Assembly: GCA_910574455.1 (NCBI GenBank)
Contig: CAJSYZ010000008.1
Span: 802,637-866,636 of the forward strand
Direction of reading: 5' to 3'
DNA length: 64,000 bases
Origin: Trichaptum fuscoviolaceum
Taxonomy: Eukaryota; Basidiomycota; Agaricomycetes; Hymenochaetales; Trichaptaceae
This document shows positions 45,906 through 58,402 of this stretch, piece after piece (position 1 is the first letter of the stretch; each line of letters starts with the position of its first letter). Below the pieces are notes generated by a model that made no database searches, had not been told where the DNA came from, and saw only the letters and a program-made list of their open reading frames with translations. Both the position numbers and the translations under genes were made by a program.

Positions 45906-47564
45906 AAACTGTTTCAAGCCCACTCAGGCTAGCACTCCTCCTCGTCCACCACACTTTCTATCTTCGCCTCTTGGGTCCGAGTCTGCGGCTGTCCGCCTTA
46001 AAGCACGCCTTCTTTTGAGTGACCGGGGAACCGCGGAGGGGGGTGGTGCGACAACTTTCCAATCGCCTACTAAACACTGAGTCTTTCAACGTTCGAGCTC
46101 AGGTAATTTCGTTCCTCGTCTGGGCCTGTAATTCCGAGCGATAGCGAGGTTGTGTAGTTCGCCCACGTCGCCGTAGGTTTCTTGGGCTTCCTCGAGGAAA
46201 ACGGTGGAGGAAGTACAAGTTCAACAATACAGCCTGAGGTGGGTGTAAAAAGCGGTGACTCAACTTGAAGTGACACTGGCAGTCACAGGATACCTTCCTA
46301 TGATTTTGGCTGTGCGCTCACTGGCACTGCCAGTGGCACCAAGGCTGCCACTGCCAGTGCAGTGGCAGCAGGCTGAGCTAAAATCTATGCTCTTGTTCAC
46401 TTTTTCCTGCCTCATTTTCTCGATATTATCTCAAAAACTTATATGATATCCATACTTCTATCACTATGCAGTTCTTGAGACCTCAAATGTGATGGTAAAG
46501 TGCTTTAACACCCTTCTGTCCTTCATGAGGGGTAACGTGTGACAAATTAAGTAGTCACTGGCAGGCTGTAGCTTCAACAAGTTCGAAAACGAAGCTGCTC
46601 AGGCTGACGTTTGTCAGTGCCAGGACCAGCAGAGATGATGTCGCGTGCACTGAAATAGTACTTATGTAGTACGAAGCCTATCATCATGATGGTACATATG
46701 AGTTGTGGTTCCTTGGATTGCATTCATATTTACTCACCTTTTCTATCCACTCTATTTCATGTTTCTCCGAGTCTTCAGGAGGTCCTTCAAGTTCTTTCTT
46801 CGCCATTCCCCATCCTTCAAGTTGTACAGACCTCGTACATATCTATCCCTATTTCCTTTATGCCGTAAACCATCTTCATGCTGCCTCTTCGTGCATCGTC
46901 TACAATATATATATCTCACAGTATTTGCAGAAATGTATCTTATGATAAACCCACTACTATAGCAGTATTACTCGAACATGGTGGTAGTTCGGTACCGGAG
47001 CCTGAGGAGGGTCAGAGTCCACTGCCACTGGCAGTGGCAGCCTGAGCTTCAACTTGAACGATGGCAATGCATCATGATCCGACTTGGAGGCTGAGTCGTA
47101 TGACTCCGCAACTTGAACTTTCCGTGTCCCCTTCAAGTTTAACTTCCAACGTTGTTACGCATACAATGATTCAAGACCATGATTATACAGCCTGAAGTTC
47201 AAGTGGCTTCATCTTGAAGTAATAAGCAATAATTCCCCATAAACTTCAAATCAGGGCCCATCCGCCGAGGGAAGACGATCCTCCAACTGTCCGAGTCCAA
47301 GTCGCGAATCATGTCACTAGAACAAGTACAAGTTCAAGTTATCACTGGCTACTAGCTAGCAGTATACTTCAAGTTCACGGATGGAAACCACACTTGCAAT
47401 ATCATTCCCATTTCCTCAAGTCATACATGTACTACCACATAAAGCGCACGCCAAAGGCCATCAAACACAGAGCAGGAAACAAACGTACGAATACGCAACA
47501 CCATCGCATGAGAATAAGAAAAGAGCTCCACTAATTACTACTATAGGAGTTGAGAGGAGCATCG
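45906..47564. other. Word-rich spacer, copy B left arm
   Basis: 1.66 kb. Words such as GCCACTGCCAGTGCAGTGGC (46340-46370), CACTGGCAGTGGCAG (47022-47040) and CAAGTACAAGTTCAAG recur. Short open frames at 46070-46962 have no support. Confidence 0.55.
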
Positions 47565-50285
47565 TTATACTTCATTGTCCGGAAGTGCATTCATGCCTAG
47601 CTTGAATTCACTTTCAGCTAGAGAAAAAGAGGTCTCAAGATCTTTCACCGTTTGCCATAGAGCGACACCATAAGTATAACCGTCGAGTACACTCTGATTA
47701 TCCCTATCCCTCGCTTCGATGAGTCCGCAAGCTGAAATGGTACCAACTGCACGTCTGTGCTGATCAATGATTATGGCACCCGAATCCCCCGGTTCTGCGA
47801 ACATAGCATTGTTCCTATGCCCGATATTCCCTAAACCAACCGAACCCGGTGGGATCTGTAAAGCAATATGCGTAGTCTGCTCAACGTGCCCAGGGGAAAC
47901 CTGCATAGATCTGAGAACGGCAGCAACGTTGTTGACCTCGCCTAACGTATGGCCAGTTTTCCAGCCCCATTTGTACACAGTTCGCTTAAACCCCACAGCG
48001 ACGAGATTGTCGATGAAAGTCCATCCATAATCATAATCTGCGTCCAATTGGTGCTCCTGGACCCGGGGGAATATATTTTCTTCCGGAACATATCCCGCAA
48101 TTCGGATTGGACTAAAGAAGTCCCTCCCTTTCCAGCCAAGCCTAGACAAGAGTGCTTCTCGTGGTACAGACTGAGCTGCCGACGATGGAGGAAGCCTATT
48201 AATGTCGATGACGTTATAGAAATTGTTCCAACTGAGACCTTCACCATCAGTAGAGGAAAATTCAAATTCGTTGGGGAGGCATTGGTCGTCCACCTCGATC
48301 AAGCACCAATCCGTAAGGTAGGGTGTCTTGGAGATAGTCAAGTTACCCATTCTTCGAGGGGGAGCATTGGCCACTTTCCCAATACAATTATTAATCCACA
48401 AACATGGCGATGACGTCTTATCAAGCCAAGATTGCTCAATGAATTGACACTTGTTTACGATATCCGCGAAAGCTTGTTGTTCAGCAGACGGCGGAAGATC
48501 AGGTGCCAGTGGCTGAGTAAACGCTGCCGCTTCTAACTCATCGTGAAGCGCGCCAATCATTGGCACATGGGCGGCTAGAGCCTCGCGAGAGAAGAGATAA
48601 ATTGGGCAATTGTCGTTTGGGTCGCGCGGCTTATTTGTTGTATCTGCGTATGGATCGTAGTCTCCGAATTTCGAAGGAACGTTGCCATGGCGAGTACCGA
48701 GGATGAACACCTTGAACGTCGTGTTATCGAGCTTTTGTAGGATAAAGAGCGACCCCGTTGAGAAGCCACCCTCCAGATTGCCAAGGCAAGTTCCTGTGAC
48801 CATGGAGAAAGACGGTGTCATACGACTGATTGGCTTGTTGGCAGCTGCCACTGGCCTGCTTGGGAAATCCATCATGCGATCCCACAGGCGGAAATAATTA
48901 TCGGCTCCCGCAGGTGCGGTGAACAGTATCTCTGTTGGGTAGGCGTAGGGTTCTGCCCCGTGAGCGCTAGCGACAAGGGGCCTGGTGCTGTTACCGTCAT
49001 TATGCTCAGTGACATCCCCCGCACCTCCATTGTTCGTCGGAGCAGTGCGACGATCGGAACGTCTGGGAAGGTTGGTGAGTTCCGGATGAAAACTGAAGCC
49101 AGTGTGAACGGGAGCGGTATTGCCAACGCCAGTCTCAGCATGACCGCTAGCCAGAGTATTTGAGTCGCCGGTGCCAGTGCGCACAACAGGTGGAACACTG
49201 ACAGAAGCTTTGCCCTGGCCTGAGGCGCTAATGATTTTTTGCTCCCTGAGCTCGACCTCAACGTCGAAGATGCGCATTTCAAAGAGGAACTCTTTAACGC
49301 GTTCCGCGATGCGGCACGCATCTTCAGTGCGAAGTGACGGGTCGTTGACTCCGATCAAAACAAAAACAGGGCACACCCGACTATCTCCGTAGGCAACACG
49401 GTTGGCTTCCAGACTGTTCCACCGCAAATTCTCGGAATCAAGATACTTCATGATCTTCTTGAGCAGTTGCGGCCATACATTGGCAATCCGGTGATTTCCA
49501 ACAATGCCCACATATTTACGTTTTTTGGTCGCCGTCCAATTGGGACCGGTTCGCCCGAGCAGGCGCGGTTAGCCAGGGAAGCCAAGGTAGTAACCTTTCT
49601 GCTCCTCTTCTGACACATGTGTTCGTCGTGGGAGATAAGCGTTAGGATTTTGCGCGAGAATCGTATTCACAACCGCTGAAGACAGGACGGACTTGGTTTG
49701 CTGTGACTTCAAGTCTGGTTGAAGGGATGCGAGAGGAATTGATAGTAGGAGGCTTCCCCCCTCCGAGTCTAAGGAACTCGTGACGGTGAATGACCCACGG
49801 GCAGGGCCACCGGCAATGATAAATCGTTCCCCCGAACCTTGTCCTTGCACAGGTTCGTCATCAGTAATCGCAGTTTCTGGGGCCTGTGAAACTGGTAACG
49901 GGTTAAGTACCAATCAGTTTCGCCAGTGTCAGTGAAGGGAAGGAAGGACTCACTTTCAGTCGGCATTGATGAAGAATGTCCTCCTGCAGCTTCTTCAACG
50001 TTAACCCCTAGGGCCTGCAAAACTAGAGATGGGTGATGCAGTAATCAGTATTGCCAGTGTCAGTGAAGGAAGGCATAGGACGCACATTGCGCACTGAAAG
50101 GTGGCGTTGTAACTCCCAGTACATCTTCGTCTTGTACTATTGGGGTAGTCAGCAATCAGTTATTGCCTGTGACAGAGATGGAGAACGCAGAACTCACATC
50201 CGCGTCGGTCATTGTTTGCTCTACTAGTAGTATTCCTTGGATGTGGCCCTGGCAAGCCTGGAGGTTGGGGGGCGGTGGATGTCAT
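47565..50285 (-). pseudogene. Trypsin-like peptidase cargo gene with one in-frame stop
   Basis: Start MTSTAPQPPGLPGPHPRNTT. Exons 50285-50198, 50136-50086, 50022-49954 and 49891-47565 join in one frame of 844 codons. The frame is broken only by TAA at 49569-49571, between GYYLGFPG and PRLLGRTGPNWTA. The N-terminal half is low complexity. WTATKKRKYVGIVGNHRIAN opens a conserved segment; the C-terminal half has the trypsin-fold triad in order: FILGTRHGNV (His), TDWCLIEVDDQ (Asp), EPGDSGAIIIDQ (Ser in GDSGA). This agrees with a basidiomycete family of chymotrypsin-fold peptidases, usually TARHVVF / DWAVIEID / GDSGS. No signal peptide, so an intracellular role is likely. No intron boundary can remove the TAA, so it is a nonsense mutation or readthrough. 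It lies head-to-tail upstream of X' in copy B and is absent from copy A. Confidence 0.8.
49892..50197 (-). repeat. Three homologous ~62-nt introns with symmetrical exons
   Basis: Introns 50197-50137 (61 nt), 50085-50023 (63 nt) and 49953-49892 (62 nt) share CACTGACACTGGC(A/G)A and ACTGATT segments. The exons between them are 51 and 69 nt, both phase 1-1. This is the pattern left by tandem duplication of an exon-intron unit. Confidence 0.75.
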
Positions 50286-50895
50286 AGTGGTAGTACTGGT
50301 AGTAGTTGCTGGTTACTAGTAAGTAGTAGAAGTGAAAACAAGAGACTACTACTAAATAAATAGTAGTACTGGTAGTACGTCACTGCCAGCAGAGCCTGAG
50401 GGTTCAAGTTCCGAGGCCAGTGAGTGCCAGTCTTTTATACAACTTCAACTCATCATTCACACGCCGGTGCGGCGCCACCGTGACTCCGAGTCCGACTCCG
50501 AGTCGGACAGGCTCGGAGTCACTGCCAGTGCCAGTGGTGCCACCGTGACTGCCAGTGGCACTGGCACTCAGGTGGCACCATGCACTCACTGGCACCTGAG
50601 GCTGGGCTGCCACTGAAGGAGCCTTAACCTGAGGTGGCTGAGAAGTAACTTGAATTCAAATTCAATGATAATGTGGAGTACAAATCATGAGGCTACTACT
50701 ACTACTAGTAACTTCAACTTGAAGTTGAAGCAAACTTTGAACGCAACACGCCATTCAAGAAAATGACAAACATCATACTAGTAGTAGTTGACCAGGAAGA
50801 TAAAGATCAAGCAGCTCGTTGCATCCAAACCCTTCAAGTTGTCCTGTCACGGTACTCGTACACGGATACCTCCAAATCCGCCATTGCCAGTGGCT
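50286..50895. other. Word-rich spacer between peptidase and X'
   Basis: Dense GAGTCCGACTCCGAGTCGGA, CCAGTGCCAGTGGTGCCAC and CAACTTGAAGTTGAAG words. No gene. Confidence 0.6.
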
Positions 50896-53800
50896 TCACT
50901 GTGTGATCGTCTGAGTTGACACATCTGTGAGCTGCTGCACGCCTGCGCCTAAAATCCGAAGTACCAAAGAATCAATGGGTAGTTCATCCTCAGCCTGCGA
51001 GTTGGCGCCTAGTAAGATGGACCGCAACTTCTGGCCCCAAAAACGCCCACTGATATGCGACTCATTGAAATTCCGGCCGTAAGGCTTGTTTTGATCCGCT
51101 ATCTCGCATAATGTGAGCAGTCGGGTTTTTACAGGTTCGGGGAAAACATCCTTTTGCACTTTCAAAATGTCCTCAGCATTCTCAACAAATGTGCGAAGGC
51201 CAGCGGGGTCACTGATTTCAGAGCGGTCATGGGCAACCTTGTTTAAAAACATTCGGAATCGTGTGTCGTTGAAAATGTCAGGGACGAGTTCGTCTACCAA
51301 GATAATTCTCATCGCAGTGTCGAGGGTTAAAGCCTTCTCCCTATGCTCATTACGTCGATTCAATAGCCGCCGTAGTCTCAAATCATCGGGAGACATGCTC
51401 GTGTCTTCACGGGCTTTGGGGATGGGTTCGTTCGTCTGACCCGCTTTCAGGTCGGCGGATGCCATTGGCACGGTGGCCTCCATTTTCAGGCATAAACGGT
51501 CGAAGTATTCTTGCATCTCCTTCAACGCGACATTGACCTGCGGCACTTCGAGAGTCCCGCCTACAGCCACGCACGGTATATCCTCCGGGCCCACGTACTC
51601 TTGCCCGTCCAGCTCAGCCATCCTGGCAAAGTGGTCCTCGAAGTGGAACTTTACCATCAAGCCTTTGAACCGATGTTCATACATTTGGTCGTCAAAGAGA
51701 TAGCCGGTAAAATCCTTATCCAGTATTACTTTCGCGTTTGTGTTCCAGGCCGCGTCAGCATCCAGCAAATCAATAGTCTGAGGATCCATCGGGTTCCTTT
51801 CCAGCTGGCTTAGCCGGCGATCGAGGAGGAAGAATAGTCTTCGGTGAAATTCGAAGACTATAAAAAATCGGACCAGGAAAAATTTGAACTGGTCGACGAT
51901 TGATGCGTTAAGTGGTGGCTGCCAGGAGTATGGCGTCGCCGTCTTTTCCTTCGATGCATCCTCCGACACATCCACAGCCTCGAACTCATCCTTTCCATTT
52001 CCCTTTCCCTTTCCCTTTCCCTTTCCCTTTCCCTTTCCCTTTCCCTTTCCCTTTCCCTTTCCCTTTCCCTTTCCCTTTCCCTTTCCCTTTCCCTTTCCCT
52101 TTCCCTTTCCCCTTTCCCTTTCCCTTTCCTTCATCATTTCCCTTCGCATACGCCTCTGTCAGCTCTAACTCTGCCAAGGACTTGGTGATGTCGACAATCA
52201 GGTCGTCGAATAGATGCCTTGGAATGATAGCAATGTCATTAGACAGGATTGTCGCTGGGCCCTGAGCTATGCCACTCATGCCGACTTCGCCTGTACGTCG
52301 TCCTTCCTTTAGCTTCTTGCCCGGCCCAGGTGATAGGGTCGCGAACTTCATGTAGAGTTGTTCAACCTTGTTCAAAAAATTTCGAATCATAAAACCACTT
52401 TCGCCAGTAACGTCATAAGGGATGACCTGTTTTGGAGAGAAGAATCCTTTCTCTAATGGGAACGCAATTATGAAGCTTTTCATGACGACTACCCTATTGT
52501 CCTCGCAGAGGGTGCGTATTTTACTGCTGGCTTTGGCGGCTTCGTTCTGGGTGAGATCCTGTGAGCTTCATTTGTTTTACGATAGCAGCTCAAAATTGGC
52601 TTACCCCTTTGGCGGCTGCCGCACTAATCTGTAAGTCGTGTACTGTGTATACAAGACCCTTCACTGTCTCCTGCAAACACTTGTAAGTCCCAGCCATCTC
52701 CTCGAGTGTCACTTTGTCCGCCTTCGAGTCCAATTCCTCAGTCACATCAACGAATGCGTCGTCAATAGCCCGTATATGTCCTACAATCCGCTGTTCCTTT
52801 TCTAGTGACTGCTTTCGATAATTTTCCAGGTTAGTGAGCCTGCGCGAAGTCACGGCGAAGAGACTCTCCTGAGCTGAAGCTCTCGCGATTAGGGTGTAAT
52901 CTTGAGCGAGCTGTTTCTTTAGAGCTTCAATAGCGTCCTCATGCTTTTTCAATTGCTCCTCATGTATATCCTTCTCCTTGTGAAGCTGGAGTGAGTCAGT
53001 CGCCCGGCTGAAGTTGGCTTCTGAGAGGTTTGATTCGACATTTGAGATAAGTTTTTTGGTTTTCATCAACTCATTCTGCAAAAGCTTTAATTGCTCCTGA
53101 TCACTGTCCCGCTTATTTATCAGGAGTTCCCTATGCCTCCGTTCGAAATCTTCCTTTTCATCTCGAAGCCTTCTTTCTTTCTCCTCAGTGCGATCCGAAG
53201 TTGCTCTAGCTCTTTCATAGAGGCTAAGGCCTTCATGATATCGTCGTAGGGGGAACGGCCGATGTGTTTGTGGATGTTGCTGCCACTGTCAGATGATCAG
53301 AATCGGATGCGTACTCAGGCTGGCGCCGTAACTCACGACTCAGATACGTCAGCTTCATGTTCCGACACCTTCAAGTTCAAGTTTCCGGCCTCACTGGCAT
53401 GTAATTCCGTGACTTCGCCACTTGATGCGTGCATTCCAAATTCAAGAATGGTCAGACTCGGACGCGCACTCAGGCTGATACCGTTACTCACGACTCGGAT
53501 TCGGCGTCAGCTTCCAGCACTGGCACCTTACTGGTACTAGCCTCACAGTCACTAGCAGCCTGAGCGGTATGTGATTCCAAGACTTCGCCACTGCCAGTGG
53601 GCCAAATTTAAGAGTCAGAATCAGGCGCATAGTAATCAGGCTGAGACCGTCACTCACGGTTTGTCCGGAAGTCCGTTTGCGATTATTACAGCTGCGCGTG
53701 CTGCTAGGTCTGTCTTTTTTGTTCCGGGTTTCTCCACCCATGCTTGCAAGATGAATTTTATACGGTCAAGGACGTTTGCCAAGTAAATATCCTCCTTCGC

Positions 53801-53984
53801 AACGGGGTGTGAACCCAATCCTATACTAGCCGCTGTTTTTAGTAAAGGAATGGAAATTAGTAGTGAATATTTCAGACAACTGTCAGTATACCATGACGAT
53901 ATACGGACCATTAACAATATGGTGAGCCCTACTATCAGCGTTTCCTGTGCCGGACATAAATACGTTGAAAGTATCTGATGCCAT
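50896..53984 (-). CDS. Cassette gene X', copy B (frame change in a GK repeat)
   Basis: Homologue of the gene at 13574-16646. Start MASDTFNVFMSGTGNAD; a first intron at 53932-53833 leads to ASIGLGSHPVAKEDIYLANV. A coiled coil (LQLHKEKDIHEEQLKKHEDA) follows, then the shared intron position after AAAAKG, then MKSFIIAFPLEKGFF, RHLFDDLIVDITKSLAEL, a Gly-Lys repeat, YSWQPPLNASIVDQFKFFLV, FEFHRRLFFLLDRR, HFARMAELDG, EDIPC, NEHREKALTL, NKVAHDRSE and PYGRNF. It aligns with X along the C-terminal domain but is much more diverged than T or C. The reading frame entering the repeat is not the one leaving it: one extra C in the CCCTTT tract (52109-52112) sends the upstream frame to a stop at 51986. Either it is broken or the tract length is misread. 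Confidence 0.72.
51998..52130 (-). repeat. GGAAAG hexanucleotide tract coding (Gly-Lys)n
   Basis: About 21 units of CCCTTT on the plus strand (GGGAAA on the coding strand), interrupted by CCCC at 52109-52112 and a CATTTC variant at the left edge. Two of three coding-strand frames read (GK)n and the third (ER)n. Confidence 0.95.
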
Positions 53985-55322
53985 GTTCAAGTTGATGTTT
54001 TTTCTGCTATGTATTGATAAAAGTTGCGGCGGGCTGGGGCACAGAGACAGCCAGCGCAGTTTAGTTCAAGTTTCAGGTTCAATTTGACTCTGGATGGGTA
54101 TTGGGTTACTGCTAAAGCCTAGTCCGGACGCTCACTACTAGTAGTAGCAGGCTGAAGTTCAAGGACTCGGAGTTGCCACTGGCACTGGTGACTGCGAGTC
54201 GGAGTCACCGTGACGCACGCGGCGGTGACGAGTCAGCGGTTCAAGTTCAACTTGAATCTGGCTGCCAGTGGCAGCTACTACTACTACTACTATACTACTA
54301 CTAGTAGTAGTACTACTAGTACTAGTAGTGCACGGCGCCGGTGACTCAGCACGACTTTGAAGTTCAAGTTGCTGCTGGCAACGGCCCGTTTCGAACTCCG
54401 GACAGGAAGTCCCCTGTCACTGCCAGTGCCTGCCAGCCTGCCAGTGAGTGCCAGTGAGTGACAATCTCCGAGTCTACCACTGTTAGTAATACTACTAGTA
54501 GTAGTATTAGTAGTATTAGAGCTCTAGTTGTAGTACTAAAATACATACATGTGCGGAACATCCGATTCGGCTCTGAACAAGTTCCGGCCACTGGCACTGG
54601 CAGACGATCTTCAAGGCCTGGCTGAGCTTCAGTTGAGGAGGGCCGGTGACAAGCACAATGATATGGGCTTCGTAAGTAGTTGCGACAGATGGGGCAGAAT
54701 CCGGGTTCTTGAGAGCTGAACCGACATCCAGAAGTAGAGGGGATTCAAGGCCTGACACACCTGAGTTCGGATAGCAAGAGAGCGCCGGAAGGGCCTACTA
54801 CTACTACTACTACTATAGTACTACTACTACTAGTAGTACTAGGCCAACACCGGCAGCCTCACTCACTGGGCTGGCAGGCTGACCTGATCCCGGGCCGGGT
54901 CCTGCCAGTGGCAGTGGCAGTGGCACAAACTTGAACGTGGCTCAAATTGTCCCGATATAACTGAAGGACCAAGTTGCCAGAGGCCTTTATCGAGGGTCCC
55001 ACAAATCGGCAGTCTGCTGAGTTTCCGCTGAGTGAGAGTTCACTAAAGTTAGTACTAGTAAGTTAGTAACTACCGCCTGTCATCATTCACTCACACCAAT
55101 GTGACTGGCACTGGTACTCACTGGCAGGCTCAGCCTGAGGATGATGACCGATGATGCCCCTATAGATCCACGCCGTTCACACGGCGCTTAAACTTGAACC
55201 ATCCTTCGTCAACAAGCCTTGCTTTTCTTTCAATTACTACTCTCCGCCGCTGGTAGTGGCACGCCATTACTGGTATTTCTTACCATTGAGGCTCGAAGTT
55301 AGGTTACTGTCAAACTCCCAGC
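53985..55322. other. Word-rich X'-Y' spacer, copy B
   Basis: 1.3 kb with CTACTACTACTACTAGTAGT-type runs at 54275-54330 and 54795-54840, GCCAGTGGCAGTGGCAGTGGC at 54902-54924, and GACTCGGAGT words. No supported gene. No counterpart of the MITE found in the copy A spacer. Confidence 0.6.
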
Positions 55323-57189
55323 ATGTCAAGTTCCGAACGCGGGGACGAAACTTCAGGCTCTCGCTCGGATACAGATGACGAGTCAGTCTCTAGCCCGGAT
55401 ACAGATGATGAGCAGAGCGTTTCAGAATTCACCATACCTGGTACTCGCGACAGTAGTAGCTCAAAGCGCTCGATTGTCGATGGGTCCGACTCCGAGTCTG
55501 GCACCGACTGGGAACAGGATGCATTTCTCGAACTTATCGATTTCGGTAGGGATCATATTGCTTACTTACTACGCAGCTTGGCTTATCTTTGGTGAATTGA
55601 CAGAGGACTTACCCCGAGGCTTTCAGTCAAAACTATTTATCGATAGCACCGTGGTCCAATCAATCGTCAAAAGTTTGTCGTCCAAGATAAAGCGTGCAGA
55701 CCGCGTCGGATTCTCGTCGGAGGACTTTCAGGAAACGCTTCACCTGGCTGAGCGCCTAGGGATGTGCTTTGATTCAGCAAATATGAGGATCCTTAAGAGG
55801 GATAGGGAGATTCAAGCTCTGCGGAGAAAGATGGAGAGGGCGATAGATCAGCTTGAGTCCAATACATTTCAGTACACGGACATGCTCTTCAAACTCACTG
55901 AAGAGCTAGCGATCTTCAAGCATCACATGGTAAGCCCAGGCTGCATCTTGGACTTGAAATAAACTCTGACTTAATCATTTCTAACTTCTCGTCCTATTCT
56001 TCTCGGTGATATACAGTCTGAGCCGCTTCATCTGCTTATCAACAAACGTGTGGATGAATTCAGACTTGCTGTTGCCACAGCCTTCATATCTGTTCTTCCC
56101 GGCGCATTTCCGTCAAGAAAACTCTCCAATATTTTTACTGGGGGCGTCATCTGGGACTACTTTTTGACTTGCTTAGTAACCCATTATCATTCACACCATA
56201 CGATCCTGCGCTGGCAAATTCGACTTGAGGATAGTAAGGAGCTCGGCAATCGTTGGATACAGACGAAATCTGTCTTCTCTGCGATAAGGATTGACATCAA
56301 AGACACAGAGCTCGGGAGAAATATTCGTCATGAACTCGCTACTCAATTGAAGCACTTTACGACAGTCATGGCTATGAATCTCGAAAGATCTGAACGCAAA
56401 CCCCGAAATCCCAGGCTTGCGCTTAAGTTCTTCCTGCCCCTTCTTATTTGGTCCTATAACGAATGCAAGGATTGGGTAGCCGCCTTAGACGAATGCAGTT
56501 CGGGACAACAGTCAGAGTCGACCAACATTTCGACTCTCGGAAACAGAAGTCAATTGTTCTGCCACTCAGACGAAGGCTGTCTTTCAAGCCGGAACAGCAC
56601 GTGATGCACGGCGTCAATGGAAACGTAACTTGAACGTGCCGGTGGAGAGGGTGCTCTGTCCGACATTCAACAACTCATTCAGAAGTCAATGGATATTCTT
56701 GGCGCCGACTCGGCTGACGGCGTAGCATCCTCGTTGAAGATAAATCGACAACTCCTGCGCAAATATGGAGACCGTTCGGCCATCCTGAGCAGGTTCAATT
56801 GGATCAGGAAATGCTTAATTATCCTCTCTGATGACTTGCTCTTGGATATGCTCCTCAAAAATGATGGTGCAATGCGTCGGTTTACGATGAAGATGGATGC
56901 CTCTCAAATAGGGATTATCGAAGCGAGTCAGGGCATTGGACGATTTGACAATGCCGATTACAAAGATACAGACGAGGAAAATCTGGACAGGTCCACCCAC
57001 TTGTTCCTCAAGGATATCGAGCACATGGAGCATCTTGAAGCCCTTGTTCCGACAGAAGAGAATATTGACTCTCTCGTCTTGAAAACAGTCAACGATCTAC
57101 TTCATGAGTATGGTCCATTCTATTTAACGGATTATGGAATCCTATTTGCTCTTCTCGACAAATTGGACCCTATCCCACACCAGTACTGA
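55323..57189 (+). pseudogene. Cassette gene Y', copy B (frameshifted)
   Basis: Homologue of the gene at 18862. Exons 55323-55545, 55577-55929 and from 56017 onward. The first intron is only 31 nt (gtaggg...cgcag). Conserved blocks are WLIFGELTEDLPRGFQS, IDSTVVQSIVKSL, QYTDMLFKLTEELAI, VATAFISVLPGAFPSRK, SVFSAIRID, NPRLALKFFLPLLIWSYNE, FNWIRKCLIILSDD and YGPFYLTDYGILFALLDKLD. Relative to copy A there is a one-base insertion between about 56498 and 56540 and a one-base deletion near 56625 (CGTAACTT for CGTGAACTT). The frame is restored afterwards, but the shifted stretch contains TGA at 56602-56604, so the protein stops about two thirds along. Confidence 0.8.
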
Positions 57190-58402
57190 TATAAGTACGG
57201 CAGTGTACTAGCTGACGGTTACAAATCGATCCATTGGTCACCGGCACACCATTTTGGCTGAGGCCCAAGGACAAGTTTTTTTTCGTTCATGGACAAATAT
57301 TATGTTTAAGGATTTGTACTCTTACTATTTAATGGTTTACTCTATGGTGATCCACTTACTCTTCTCTCTTCAGACTCTACTCTTTACAAGTCAGCTCTGT
57401 ACTATAAGTACTAGTATTCAAGTTAGAAACCACTACCGCCAATAAATCTTCTTGAATATGACAAAATAATATTTAATAATATTCATATACTTATCTTTAT
57501 GACAGGTGCTCAACATGAACTTGAAGTCGTAGTACTACAGTACTACTACTCAGCCTAGTAGTGGTACATTTTGAAGTTTAAAGTACTCATATTCAAGTTT
57601 TTTTTTTGATATTTCATACTATGCAAGTCGGGAACTGCAGTGATACACCACTATCAGCCTGAGGCTACTCAATCATCCTCCATCATATCTACGCTTTCCT
57701 CTGAAGCGCTTCATGTGTACTATGTAGTATACAGTATTACTACTATGCTAATCGTACTATTTGTAACTTCAAGTTCAAAACATAGCTAACTTGGAGAGGA
57801 AAGCATGCCTCTTTCCGGATGCCAATGGGGAACTTCTGGCCTGAGGTAGGTCACTGGCATGATCCGACTCGGCGAGTCAGTTCGAGCTTGAGTCCGCTGA
57901 TGGCAATGTGAGCTTCTCGAGAGTTTGTTTTTTACTAGGTCATAACTAGTACTGTCATTTTATTATATCTCAACACTGAATTTGTCGTACTGTTTCAAGT
58001 TGTAACTTCGAGCCAACGTACTAGTAGCTACCAGTGAGTGGAAACTTGAAGCATGCCTCAGGCTCTTTCCGGATTCAAGTTGAGAACTTCCGGCCTGAGG
58101 TAGTACTACTACTAGTACTAGTAGTAGTAGGTCCGAGTCATTGGTTCGAGTCAAATGCCAGTGTTCAACTTGAAAGCACTCAGGCTTTCAAGTTGGATTG
58201 GTGTTATGTAAAAAAATTTGTACCAATAGTACTGTACTAGTACTAGTACTACTAGTACTACTACTACTGTACTACTCGACGCCGGCGGCCGCCCGGGGAA
58301 TGATTTCCGACCATCGCACTGACTGCAATATTTGGCTACCATCATCTACAACACTGAAGAAGGTCTGTTTTCACATCATTTTCTTTCAGTACCGTAGTAT
58401 CC
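57190..58402. other. Word-rich Y'-T' spacer, copy B
   Basis: 1.2 kb between convergent 3' ends. CTACTACTAGTACTAGTAGT and TACTAGTACTAGTACTAC runs occur at 58100-58125 and 58230-58270, CAAGTTGAGAACTT words elsewhere. No gene. Confidence 0.55.

Noticed and set aside
51998..52130. CCCTTT tract as an interstitial telomere
   Set aside because: Fungal telomeres are TTAGGG; this unit is GGGAAA and lies in frame inside a conserved gene.
51884..52265. Plus-strand frames with long Phe-Pro repeats
   Set aside because: Antisense shadows of the GK repeat in X'.
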